Shown piece after piece: positions 16,319 to 24,050 of a stretch of 41,643 bases of DNA. The notes beneath the pieces are model-generated. The model made no database searches, was not told where the DNA came from, and saw nothing but the letters and a program-made list of their open reading frames with translations. Numbering within the stretch: the stretch's first letter is position 1; each line of letters opens with the position of its first letter. Source of the stretch: Spirochaetales bacterium (GTDB taxonomy: Bacteria; Spirochaetota; Spirochaetia; Treponematales; Treponemataceae); NCBI GenBank assembly GCA_003246765.1, contig QKDA01000208.1, forward strand, positions 1-41,643. Direction: 5' to 3'. The translations under genes and the position numbers were made by a program.

Positions 16319-16332
16319 CGGGCGATAACGGT

Positions 16333-16348
16333 TGGCATGGAAATTGCT
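16333..16348 (+). promoter_or_regulatory. Sigma-54 (RpoN) promoter
   Basis: TGGCATG-GAAA-TTGCT matches the sigma-54 consensus TGGCACG-N4-TTGCW at all but one fixed position, with exact -24/-12 spacing. Transcription would start near 16359. It lies 34 bp before the ATG of the secreted protein, whose Shine-Dalgarno AAGGAG is at 16371-16376. A sigma-54 activator is encoded 1.9 kb downstream. Confidence 0.85.
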
Positions 16349-16382
16349 TAGTATGGGTATCACGTTTTGCAAGGAGTTTGTT

Positions 16383-16880
16383 ATGAAGAAGATTGCAGCC
16401 CTTTTCGTTATGATCGCGGCAGTTGCCGCCGGATCCTTTGCCGCAGGCGCCCGGGATTCCGCCACCGTCGAGGGAAAGCTCGTCATGGCCGGAAACGTAC
16501 CCACCGTCGTTTCCGGGGGAACCTCATACCTCCTTCCCGCGGGGCCCTTCTATGAGCTCGCCTGGAGGAACGGAATCAAGGCCGGGGATACCCTGAAGAT
16601 CGAAGGCTTGGTCGGCGACGCCCTCACCGACGCCGAGGCGAAGGATAACGGCCTTCCCGCCGGAGCGAAACCCGTCGCCCCGACCAAGGTCTGGGTGAAC
16701 GGCAAGGAGCTCTCCCTGAGCGACCTTAGCATGGGCCGGCGGGCCGGCGGCCGGGGCTTTGGCCCCGGAGCCTGCTACGGCTTCAGCGACGACGATGACC
16801 GCGGCTACGGCATGAGGGGCGGCCGCGGTTCCGCCCAGGGCAATGCCCCGGGCGCCGGCCGGGGCGCCGGGCGCTGGTAA
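16383..16880 (+). CDS. Small secreted Gly/Asp-rich protein, sigma-54 dependent
   Basis: A 165-residue protein of unknown function. A signal peptide (about 1-21, ending AAG) sends it to the periplasm. Residues about 30-115 look like a small beta-barrel (VEGKLVMAGNVPTVV...KVWVNGKELSL), similar in pattern to OB-like secreted spirochaetal proteins. The tail from about 120 is Gly/Arg-rich with a single Cys and a four-Asp run (ACYGFSDDDDRGYGM), which could bind metal or polyanions. AAGGAG precedes the ATG. It sits alone between a sigma-54 promoter and a strong terminator, next to a sensor kinase and sigma-54 activator. This recalls zraP next to zraSR in enterobacteria, though no sequence relation to ZraP is claimed. 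Confidence 0.85.
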   Translation: MKKIAALFVMIAAVAAGSFAAGARDSATVEGKLVMAGNVPTVVSGGTSYLLPAGPFYELAWRNGIKAGDTLKIEGLVGDALTDAEAKDNGLPAGAKPVAPTKVWVNGKELSLSDLSMGRRAGGRGFGPGACYGFSDDDDRGYGMRGGRGSAQGNAPGAGRGAGRW

Positions 16881-16889
16881 CGGACGGAG

Positions 16890-16922
16890 GCCGGCAGGGG
16901 TGACCCTGCCGGCATTATTTTT
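16890..16922 (+). terminator. Rho-independent terminator after the secreted-protein gene
   Basis: A perfect 10-bp stem (16890-16899 with 16904-16913, GCCGGCAGGG arm, GTGA loop) is followed by ATTATTTTT. It separates the sigma-54 gene from the kinase gene, whose own promoter starts at 16921. Confidence 0.93.
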
Positions 16923-16949
16923 GCGCCCCGGTTAAATCCGGGGTACACT
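16921..16949 (+). promoter_or_regulatory. Sigma-70-type promoter of the kinase/NtrC pair
   Basis: TTGCGC (16921-16926), 17 bp, then TACACT (16944-16949), ending 8 nt before the kinase ATG. It overlaps the tail of the preceding terminator. There is no Shine-Dalgarno, so the transcript would be nearly leaderless. Confidence 0.6.
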
Positions 16950-16957
16950 GTCGGTAT

Positions 16958-18241
16958 ATGCCCGTGAAATCCCGAAATTTCGGAAAAACCATTCTCGTCC
17001 TCGGCGCCCTTGCCGTGATCCTGACGGCGGCTATGGCATTCCTGGCCCTTCGGCAGGAGGACGAGCGGCGCCGGGGCGCTCTGGACTTCGAAGCCTACCA
17101 GGTTCTCGCGGGGATCATGGACCTCTGGAACGCCGGGGGGAGCTTTGATCCCTCCCTGTGGCACGGGGTTCTCGGCTTTGGCATGTACACCCCCTCGGGA
17201 ACGGCGGTCTACGCCTGGGGAAGCGCTCCCGAGAGCCTCGCCGGGACGGGGCTGTTCCTCTCCGGGGGCGAAACCTCCCTTTCCGGGAGCACCGTGAGAA
17301 TCCTCAGGAGAGCGGGTACCGCCCCGGGTCAGCGGGGGGTGGAGGGCCGACGCTCCATGGGGGGCGGCATTGGCGGCAGCCCCATGATGGGCAGCCCCAT
17401 GATGGGAGGCTTCCCCCCGGGCTCCATGCGGCTCCTTTACCTGGAGCTCGACGTGGCGGACCGCCTCAGGGGGCGCACCCCCCTGTTTTGGCTCGTGTCG
17501 GGGCTCCTCTTCCTCTTTGGGACCCTGGTTTTCATGGCCTTTCTCCTTGCCCGCCGGCTGGAGGCCTATCGCGAGAGGGAGCGTGAAACCGCCCATCTCG
17601 TTCAGCTCGGGGAAGCTGCCCGGACCCTGGCCCACGAAATCAAAAATCCCCTGGGAATTATCCGGGTGCAATGCGCTACCCTGCGCAGGACTCTCTCTGA
17701 CGAGAGGCATAAAAACCTTGAGGTCATCGAGGAAGAGGTTTCGCGCCTCTCTCTCATGACCGACCGTATCCGCGATTTCCTCCAATCCTCGGCGGGAACG
17801 GCGGAAACAAAGAGCGCCCGTTTTTACCTGGAACAGTGCCGAAGGCGCTGGGAAGGGCAGCTTTCCGTCGCCCCGGACGGCGAGGTTCCGGATGTCGCGG
17901 TGACCCTGGATCCCTCCAGGCTCATGCAGATATTGGATAACCTCATCGCCAACGCCCTGGAGGCGACGCCGCCGGGATCTCCCGGGCCCGAACTGAGCCT
18001 CTCGCTTCGCAGGGGCCTTGCGGCGTTCACCGTGGCCGACCGGGGGCCGGGAATCGCCGAGGAGCACCGGAAGCGGCTTTTTCAGCCCTTTTTCACCACC
18101 AAGGCCAGGGGTTCCGGAATAGGGCTTGCCCTTTCCAGAAGGTACGCCGAACAGGCCGGGGGTAGCCTTGAATGGTCCGAGCGGGTCGGGGGAGGGAGCC
18201 TGTTTACGCTAAGCCTGCCCGCGACAGGAGGAAAGGAATGA
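16958..18241 (+). CDS. NtrB/ZraS-type membrane sensor histidine kinase, Met-rich sensor
   Basis: A 427-residue kinase. Transmembrane helix 1 (about 10-30) and helix 2 (about 173-195) flank a periplasmic loop of about 140 residues. The loop contains a Gly/Met-rich insert (about 130-152) with SPMMGSPMMGG, encoded by two exact 15-bp copies (17375-17389 and 17390-17404). Such clusters often bind soft metals such as copper or silver. The HisKA domain has phospho-acceptor His226 in TLAHEIKNPLG. The ATPase domain shows DNLIANALEAT, DRGPGI, FFTTKARGSGIGLAL. The product TGA overlaps the start of the activator gene. Together they form a two-component system, and the nearby secreted gene with its sigma-54 promoter is the obvious target. 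Confidence 0.9.
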   Translation: MPVKSRNFGKTILVLGALAVILTAAMAFLALRQEDERRRGALDFEAYQVLAGIMDLWNAGGSFDPSLWHGVLGFGMYTPSGTAVYAWGSAPESLAGTGLFLSGGETSLSGSTVRILRRAGTAPGQRGVEGRRSMGGGIGGSPMMGSPMMGGFPPGSMRLLYLELDVADRLRGRTPLFWLVSGLLFLFGTLVFMAFLLARRLEAYRERERETAHLVQLGEAARTLAHEIKNPLGIIRVQCATLRRTLSDERHKNLEVIEEEVSRLSLMTDRIRDFLQSSAGTAETKSARFYLEQCRRRWEGQLSVAPDGEVPDVAVTLDPSRLMQILDNLIANALEATPPGSPGPELSLSLRRGLAAFTVADRGPGIAEEHRKRLFQPFFTTKARGSGIGLALSRRYAEQAGGSLEWSERVGGGSLFTLSLPATGGKE

Positions 18242-19689
18242 ACGAAACAGGATCGGGCCGGGTGCTTATCGTGGACGACGAGAAGAATCTCCGGGAGTCC
18301 CTCGCGGAATACCTTGCCCTGGACGGGTACTCGTGCCTCGGGGCGGACTGCGGCGAGGCGGGGCTTGAGGCCCTCTCCCGGGAATCCTTTGACGCCGTGC
18401 TCCTGGATCTCAGGATGCCCGGCATCGACGGCCTTGAGACCCTCGAGCGCATACGGGACACGGGCCCCTTGGTCCCGGTCATCATGATGAGCGCCCACGG
18501 CGACATTGGCGACGCCGTAGAGGCCATGAAGCGGGGGGCGTCGGATTACCTCGTGAAACCCTTCGATCCCGGCGAGTTAGCGGTCCGACTCCGCAAATCC
18601 ATAGACGACGCGCGCCTCATCCGGATGGCCCGCCTCGGGGAGCGCCTGGCCGAAGGAGCTTCCAAGAGCGGCGAACCCGGTACCCCGGGCGAACCCGGTA
18701 CTCCGGGCGAACCCGGTACTCCGGGCTGGTTAGGCAATGATCCCTCCATGACCGCCGTAGCCTCGCTCCTGCGCCGGGTCGCTCCCACGGCCTCTACCGT
18801 GCTTATTACCGGCGAAAGCGGGACCGGCAAGGAGGTAGTTGCCCGGGAGATCCACCGCCTGAGCCCCCGCGCGGGAGGCCCCTTCGTGCCCGTGAACGTG
18901 GGCGCCGTTCCCGAAGGGCTTCTGGAAAGCGAGCTCTTCGGCCATGAAAAAGGCTCCTTTACGGGCGCCGAAAGCCGCCGCCAGGGGCTCTTCGAGCTTG
19001 CCTCCGGGGGGACCCTCTTCCTGGACGAACTGGGCGAAATGCCACCGTCCATGCAGGTAAAGCTCCTGAGGGTGCTGCAGGAACGGGTCGTGACCCGGGT
19101 AGGAGGCGCCCGCCCCATACCGGTGGACGTCCGTATCGTCGCCGCGACCAACCGCGACCTGGAGGCCCGGGTGCGGGAAGGCCGCTTTCGGGAAGACCTC
19201 TACTTTCGGGTGAACGTGATTCGGGTCAAACTCCCTCCCTTGAGGGAGCGAAGCGGGGACATTCCCGCCCTGGCGGGCCTTTTCCTTGCCCGATTCGCCC
19301 GGGAGACGGGTAAAAAGCTTTCGGGTTTTGAGCCGCGGGCCCTTCGAGCCCTCTCCTCCTACCGGTTCCCGGGAAACGTGCGGGAGCTGGAAAACCTGAT
19401 AGAGCGGGCGGTGATCCTTTGCGAGGGAAATCTCGTGGGAGTGGACGACCTCATGCTCGAGGATGCAGGCGGCGGGGCTCGTCCCGGAGAAACCTCGCAG
19501 GGCTCCGATCCCGCTCCCTTAGGGGATACGAGCGAGGCTTTAAGCATTCGTGAGGCCGAGCGCAGGGCCGTCCTGACGGCCCTGGAGAGGAACGGTGGGC
19601 ATCGCGAGAGAACCGCGGCGGAGCTGGGAATTTCCCGGCGTACCCTCCTCAACAAGATGAGGGAATTCAACCTTTCCGCCGGGGAATGA
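18238..19689 (+). CDS. NtrC-family sigma-54-dependent response regulator
   Basis: A 483-residue activator. The receiver domain (1-125) has phospho-acceptor Asp57 in AVLLDLRMPGIDG. A linker at 146-163 carries three exact EPGTPG repeats. The AAA+ domain (about 167-400) has Walker A GESGTGKE, the sigma-54-contacting loop as ELFGHEKGSFTGA (GSFTGA in place of the usual GAFTGA), Walker B GTLFLDELGEM, and an arginine-finger region RFREDLYFRVNV. A Fis-type helix-turn-helix closes the protein (ERTAAELGISRRTLLNKM). The ATG at 18238 overlaps the kinase stop (ATGA) and has AGGAAAGGA before it, so the longer upstream open frame is not used. It should bind upstream of the sigma-54 promoter at 16333. Confidence 0.94.
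   Translation: MNETGSGRVLIVDDEKNLRESLAEYLALDGYSCLGADCGEAGLEALSRESFDAVLLDLRMPGIDGLETLERIRDTGPLVPVIMMSAHGDIGDAVEAMKRGASDYLVKPFDPGELAVRLRKSIDDARLIRMARLGERLAEGASKSGEPGTPGEPGTPGEPGTPGWLGNDPSMTAVASLLRRVAPTASTVLITGESGTGKEVVAREIHRLSPRAGGPFVPVNVGAVPEGLLESELFGHEKGSFTGAESRRQGLFELASGGTLFLDELGEMPPSMQVKLLRVLQERVVTRVGGARPIPVDVRIVAATNRDLEARVREGRFREDLYFRVNVIRVKLPPLRERSGDIPALAGLFLARFARETGKKLSGFEPRALRALSSYRFPGNVRELENLIERAVILCEGNLVGVDDLMLEDAGGGARPGETSQGSDPAPLGDTSEALSIREAERRAVLTALERNGGHRERTAAELGISRRTLLNKMREFNLSAGE
18673..18726 (+). repeat. Three tandem 18-bp repeats encoding EPGTPG
   Basis: Three in-frame copies (18673-18690, 18691-18708, 18709-18726), differing by one base in the first, encode a collagen-like Pro/Gly linker between the receiver and AAA+ domains. 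Copy number can change without breaking the frame. Confidence 0.93.
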
Positions 19690-19700
19690 CGGCGGAATTC

Positions 19701-21638
19701 CTAAAGCGCCTCCGTAAAGCCGATGGGCTCAAGGAAGGGCTCCAGGGGAAAGCCTTCCCCGTTGAGGGGAAATCGGGTGACCGGATCGTCCGCCCAGGCG
19801 TAGCGCACGTACAGGTCCCCCTCCCGGAAGTTTCCTTCCAGGGTTATTTGGGCGATGTCTCCCGGTTCCCGGAATTCAGCGAGCCCCCTCACGGACCTCC
19901 ATACCCCGGCGGTGTCGCCGACCTCGAAACCCATTATCCAGCCCTCTTCCATTCCCTGGGCCCCGGCCAGGGAGATCACGATCCTTCGGCCTGAACTCAC
20001 CCGCACGGATACCGGGTGAGGCCCCGCGGCCCGTACGCCCCCGTCCTGATAGGCGATTTTCCGGGCGAGGAGGGCAAGGCGGCGGCCCAGTTCCCTCTTG
20101 TTAGTCGGGTGAAGGTCATTCCACTCCCCAATGTCCACCGCCGTAACCATGCCGGTACCGGGAATGTCCCGGCATTCCCTCTGGGCTTCCCTCAGCATGG
20201 GCCAGCCGTTGGCCCGGTTTAGAAAGCCCGGGTCCCGGTAATTGGCCAGCTGTACCGTGAGAAAGGGCAGGGGTTCCTCGTTCCAGAGGCGGCGCCAGGA
20301 ACGGACCAGGGCCCGGAAAAGCTTCGCGTAAGCCGCCGGACGCCCCGTGTTCGATTCTCCCTGGTACCAGATGACCCCCCGAAGGGCCATGGCCGAGAGG
20401 GGCGCTACCCGGGAATTGAAGAGCCCCACGGGAAGCCATTCCATGAAGGTTTTTCGCTCCAGGGAAACGCCCATGGCGCCGTTCTTTCGCTGGCAGCTTC
20501 CGGTGAGCTCGATAACCGGCAGGTTCTCCCCGGATTTCCAGGAAAGGTCGTAGCGTTTTCCGGCCGTGAGCCGGGCCGGGCCCTCGGGGGACACCAGGCG
20601 GACGAGAAGCTCGTTGTTTCCCTCCCGGATCACCCCCAGGGGAACCGCGTACCTGCGGGGCAGGTACTGATGCTCCGTGGCGCCGACCTCAATTCCGTTG
20701 ATCCAGGTACGGTCCCCGTCCACCAGGCCCCCGAGCCGGAGCCGCGCGGGGGAGGCCGCCTGCCGCGGGGTGGCGTGAAAGCTCCTGCGGATCCAGGCCG
20801 AGCCGGGGCCCTCGCCGACGATTCCTCCGCCCCTTCCCTCGGGAATCGAACAGGGATGCCATCCTTCGGTACGCCATTGGGGATCGTCGTTGAGGCCCGC
20901 GTCGCCTCCGAGGCCGGGATCCGCAGCCTCGAGGTCCCGGTTCCACCGGGCGATGCGGCGCCCGTCATCCTCCGCGGTCCGGGCCCGCCAGGAATCGTCC
21001 CGTACCCTGGAGAAGAGATCGGAAAACTCCGGGAATTGGGCGAGGGTATCCCGGTCAACCCAGGATTCCGCGGGACTCCCTCCCACCGCAACCATCAGGA
21101 TCCCCACGGGAACCCCGAGGGCGGCGCGGAGTTCCCGGGCAAAGTGCCAGCCCAGGGCCGAAAAGGAGGGGAAATCGTCCCCGTCGTCCCTGCGCCACCG
21201 CCCACCCGGTATGTTCCTTCGGGGATGGTGGAACTCAGGCATCACAGGGCCGGTGAACTCCCGTATAAAGCCGTCCCGCTCCCAGGAAAGGGCGTCTCCG
21301 GGCCAGTCGGTCACGAGGTCCAGGGGAAGCTCCATGTTGGACTGCCCAGCGGCAATCCAGACTTCCCCCACGAGAATGTCACTCACCGTTACGGACTCCT
21401 CCCCGGAGCGTACGGTGAGCATATAGGGCCCTCCCGCCTCCATGGGCGGGAATTCGACCTCCCAGACGCCCTCCCGGCCCGATCCGCTTTGGGCCCGGGC
21501 CGAAGCCTCGGCGCCGGCGAAGGAAACCAGAACCTCGGCGCCCTCCGGCGCGGTTCTGGAAAACCGGAGGGGTTTGTCTCTCTGGAGAACCATGGAATCG
21601 GAAAACACTGAAGCCAGGGTAAGGGTTTGGTCGCTCAT
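19701..21638 (-). CDS. SASA-family carbohydrate O-acetylesterase
   Basis: A 645-residue esterase of the sialate O-acetylesterase/SGNH group. Catalytic Ser100 lies in WIAAGQSNMEL; the Asp508/His510 pair lies in EWNDLHPTNK; the family block ALRGVIWYQGESN is present. An inserted beta-sandwich (about 265-385, with GLVDGDRTWINGIEVG and NNELLVRL) resembles the GH2 sugar-binding domain seen in many of these enzymes. No signal peptide, so cytoplasmic. Given the nearby xylanolytic genes it may deacetylate xylo-oligosaccharides, but substrate is inferred. The open frame runs 1.4 kb further upstream, antisense to the next gene. The ATG at 21638 is chosen because homology-like sequence begins here and a TACAAT ends 6 nt before it. 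Confidence 0.87.
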   Translation of the reverse strand: MSDQTLTLASVFSDSMVLQRDKPLRFSRTAPEGAEVLVSFAGAEASARAQSGSGREGVWEVEFPPMEAGGPYMLTVRSGEESVTVSDILVGEVWIAAGQSNMELPLDLVTDWPGDALSWERDGFIREFTGPVMPEFHHPRRNIPGGRWRRDDGDDFPSFSALGWHFARELRAALGVPVGILMVAVGGSPAESWVDRDTLAQFPEFSDLFSRVRDDSWRARTAEDDGRRIARWNRDLEAADPGLGGDAGLNDDPQWRTEGWHPCSIPEGRGGGIVGEGPGSAWIRRSFHATPRQAASPARLRLGGLVDGDRTWINGIEVGATEHQYLPRRYAVPLGVIREGNNELLVRLVSPEGPARLTAGKRYDLSWKSGENLPVIELTGSCQRKNGAMGVSLERKTFMEWLPVGLFNSRVAPLSAMALRGVIWYQGESNTGRPAAYAKLFRALVRSWRRLWNEEPLPFLTVQLANYRDPGFLNRANGWPMLREAQRECRDIPGTGMVTAVDIGEWNDLHPTNKRELGRRLALLARKIAYQDGGVRAAGPHPVSVRVSSGRRIVISLAGAQGMEEGWIMGFEVGDTAGVWRSVRGLAEFREPGDIAQITLEGNFREGDLYVRYAWADDPVTRFPLNGEGFPLEPFLEPIGFTEAL

Positions 21639-21734
21639 ATACCCATTGTAGGTCCCGGGATACCTTCGCCGCCATCGGTAATTCCCCCTTTTTTTCGCTG
21701 GCGAAACCCATCGGTTCAGGCGTACACTTGAGGC

Positions 21735-23219
21735 ATGAAGGAACGGTACAGCCTTGGGAGAACCCTCTACGGGAATCCCATTCCGGACAGCATAGTACGC
21801 AAGGCGGAGCGGCGTTTTTCGAAATACGCCGCGAAATTCGGATTTGACCCGGAAGCCTCCCCCTCCCTCGTCGCCCTCGGCGAGGGCCGGGGATTCGAGG
21901 ATTTCGGCATTCGGAACCTCCTGGACGCCGCGTCCGTTCCGCCGGGGGCGGGGGAACCGATCGACGGGAAGAAGGGCGTCGTTATCGGCACCATCCGCAT
22001 GGGCTTCGGGCACTGCCGAATGGCCATCGCGATTGCCTCCGCTGCGCGCTCCCTCGGCCATGAGCCCTACTGGCTCGACCTTATGTCCTTTCCGGACAGC
22101 GCCGCCAGCAAGACCATCAAGTATCTGGAGGACCTGTACAATCTCGGTTCGCGGATTTCCCAGCGCTCGAAATTCTTCAATAAATACGTTTGGGAATACG
22201 TAACCGGTACCGCTGCCCAGCGGCTCACCTTTTCGGTAGAGGAAGACGCGCTCTCGCGGCTCTTCGTTCCCCTCTATCGGGATCTCCCCAAGGACATTCC
22301 ATTCTTTTCCACCCATCCGTGGACGGGACACGCGGCGGTGAACGCCGGCCTTACCGACGTGGTTACCATCGTGCCCGACAACTTCCCCCTGGCCTTCCAC
22401 GTGGTGGAGGGAAGCTGCCACGCGGTACAGTCTCCATCGTCCTACATGGGATACCGGTCTCTCCACTCCATGGGAGGCCCCGTACGCCTTTCCAGCTGCA
22501 TGCCCGAGTCCGAGATCAGCCTGACGGGGCATTACGTGGACCACGAGATCGTCGCGGGCCTTGAGGGGGACTGCGAGGCCCGCCTCGAGCGTATGCGGGA
22601 CCGCAGGACCCGCCGATTCCTGCTCACCATGGGCGGCGCCGGGGCCCAGGTCCGACGCTTCGCCGCCATCGCGCGCACCTGCCGGGACGCCATCGATTCG
22701 AAGCGCCTGGCCCTGTTCATCAATATGGGGGATCACAAGGGCCGGTGGGCGGATCTCGAGGCGGAACTGCGCGCCTCTTCCATCCCCTGGACCCTTCACA
22801 CCGACTGGGCGGAGACCCGCTCCTTCGTGGAGGAATCCCGGTCCGGGGACGTGTCGGGGATACACGTGTTCCTCCACGACGATTTCTTCAGCGCCGTGTA
22901 TTCGACCAACCTGCTCATGCGGGTATCCGACGTCATGATAACGAAACCCAGCGAGCTTTCGTTTTATCCGGTGCCGAAACTCTTCATCCAGCGGGTGGGG
23001 AGGCACGAGGCCTGGGGCGCGATCCGGGGCTCCGAGATAGGCGACGGGACCATCGAGACCGCCAGCGAGACGGGGCTCTTCCGGACCCTCAAGCTCCTGA
23101 TCGAGGAGGATGACCTGGGGAAGCTCTACAACGCGAATATCCTGCGAAACTGGAGGGACGGGGTATACGACGGGGCCTACAACGCGGTCAAGCTCGCCGA
23201 TTCCCTGCGCCGGCCGTAA
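21735..23219 (+). CDS. GT-B-like protein, distant MGDG-synthase/MurG type
   Basis: A 494-residue cytoplasmic or peripheral protein. GTIRMGFGHCRMAIAIASAA at about residues 80-100 matches the glycine-rich nucleotide loop of GT28-like glycosyltransferases (MGDG synthase, MurG), and YWLDLMSFPD follows as in that group. Mid-protein FLLTMGGAGAQ is the start of the second Rossmann domain, and DVMITKPSELSFYPVPKLFI near 400 resembles the donor-binding ITKPGG...P loop. A membrane glycolipid or polysaccharide role is possible. The acceptor is unknown and activity is not proven. TACACT ends 6 nt before the ATG with no usable Shine-Dalgarno, so it is a candidate leaderless gene. No operon partner on this strand. 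Confidence 0.62.
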   Translation: MKERYSLGRTLYGNPIPDSIVRKAERRFSKYAAKFGFDPEASPSLVALGEGRGFEDFGIRNLLDAASVPPGAGEPIDGKKGVVIGTIRMGFGHCRMAIAIASAARSLGHEPYWLDLMSFPDSAASKTIKYLEDLYNLGSRISQRSKFFNKYVWEYVTGTAAQRLTFSVEEDALSRLFVPLYRDLPKDIPFFSTHPWTGHAAVNAGLTDVVTIVPDNFPLAFHVVEGSCHAVQSPSSYMGYRSLHSMGGPVRLSSCMPESEISLTGHYVDHEIVAGLEGDCEARLERMRDRRTRRFLLTMGGAGAQVRRFAAIARTCRDAIDSKRLALFINMGDHKGRWADLEAELRASSIPWTLHTDWAETRSFVEESRSGDVSGIHVFLHDDFFSAVYSTNLLMRVSDVMITKPSELSFYPVPKLFIQRVGRHEAWGAIRGSEIGDGTIETASETGLFRTLKLLIEEDDLGKLYNANILRNWRDGVYDGAYNAVKLADSLRRP

Positions 23220-23229
23220 GGGCGGGGCG

Positions 23230-23940
23230 TCAGCGGACCGTGATGACCGAGGCTACCCTGCCGTCCTTTGTATAGACCCGGTTGTCGTTGGCGAGATCCG
23301 GCAGCTGGTCGGTACCCTCGAAGTAGGCGTAATACCAGGTTCCCTTGGGCAGGGGCAGCTCCAGGGAGTACCGCCCCGGCTCACGCTCCTCGAGCGCGTA
23401 CATGAAGGGATCCCAGCCGTTGAAACTGCCCGCCAGGGCAATATGCCTTCCCGTTTCCCCTTCCCAGGTAAAGCGGACCAGCCCCGCGGGCGCCGCCGAG
23501 GTTTTAAAGACCTCGTAGCGGGGTACGAGGACCTTCGAGACGGTCATGCCGTTCTCGTAATCGTAGGTTTTGGAGGGGTTGAGGGGGTCCGTGGTCCATA
23601 GGCCGTCCACGACCATCCTGTAGTTGATCTCGGAGGTTTCAGGCGGAATCTCCGCTATGTAGAAAAGCGTGTTTTCCAGCGGCTTCCCGTCGGCGTCGCG
23701 GCGGACGATCCTCTTGAACGGGTGGGTCTGGCGATACTCCTCGAAATCGAAGGCAATTCCCGTGTACCGCGCGTTCCCCGGGGCCGTGAACACGACGTAC
23801 TTTCCCGCTACCACCGGGGCGCGGGCCCGGCCAATGCCGGCGAGGATGTCGCTGAGGGTTACCGACTCTATATCCGCCGCGGAGACCGTAAGGGCCGAGG
23901 CGAGTATCGCGAGGGCGATAAGGGCAATGTACCTTTTCAT
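23230..23940 (-). CDS. Secreted protein with CBM48/AMPK-like glycan-binding domain
   Basis: A 236-residue protein with a signal peptide (about 1-21, ending VSAA). Residues 50-130 look like one immunoglobulin-like early-set domain (YVVFTAPGNARYTGIAFDF, INYRMVVDGLWTTDP). Residues 150-236 form a second with the AMPK/CBM48 signature IALAGSFNGWDPFMYALEE and GTWYYAYFEGTD. Such domains bind alpha-glucans or act as structural modules. No catalytic domain is attached. AAAGGA lies before the ATG. Treponemes carry similar two-domain secreted proteins of unknown role. Convergent with the GT-B-like gene (10-bp gap). Confidence 0.75.
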   Translation of the reverse strand: MKRYIALIALAILASALTVSAADIESVTLSDILAGIGRARAPVVAGKYVVFTAPGNARYTGIAFDFEEYRQTHPFKRIVRRDADGKPLENTLFYIAEIPPETSEINYRMVVDGLWTTDPLNPSKTYDYENGMTVSKVLVPRYEVFKTSAAPAGLVRFTWEGETGRHIALAGSFNGWDPFMYALEEREPGRYSLELPLPKGTWYYAYFEGTDQLPDLANDNRVYTKDGRVASVITVR

Positions 23941-24050
23941 GATGTCCTTTACAATTGTCGGAAAATGCTACAGAATCTTTAGAACGCTTCTATCCTAAAG
24001 TCGACCTTCCCCAATCCGATACTTGAATAACGGAGAACCATCAGGAACCA

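Noticed and set aside
16291-16325. Minus-strand terminator (GCCCG...CGGGC then T7)
   Set aside because: Only a 5-bp stem with a 16-nt loop and no minus-strand gene upstream to terminate.
21639-23006. Long upstream extension of the esterase frame (to 1101 codons)
   Set aside because: It is antisense to the GT-B-like gene and rich in Gly/Arg/His of GC-rich shadow type; family similarity begins at 21638.
23977-24000. CTTTAG...CTAAAG inverted repeat between the CBM48-like and TPR genes
   Set aside because: Six-bp arms with a 12-bp spacer are likely by chance in this AT-rich spacer; no linked promoter element.
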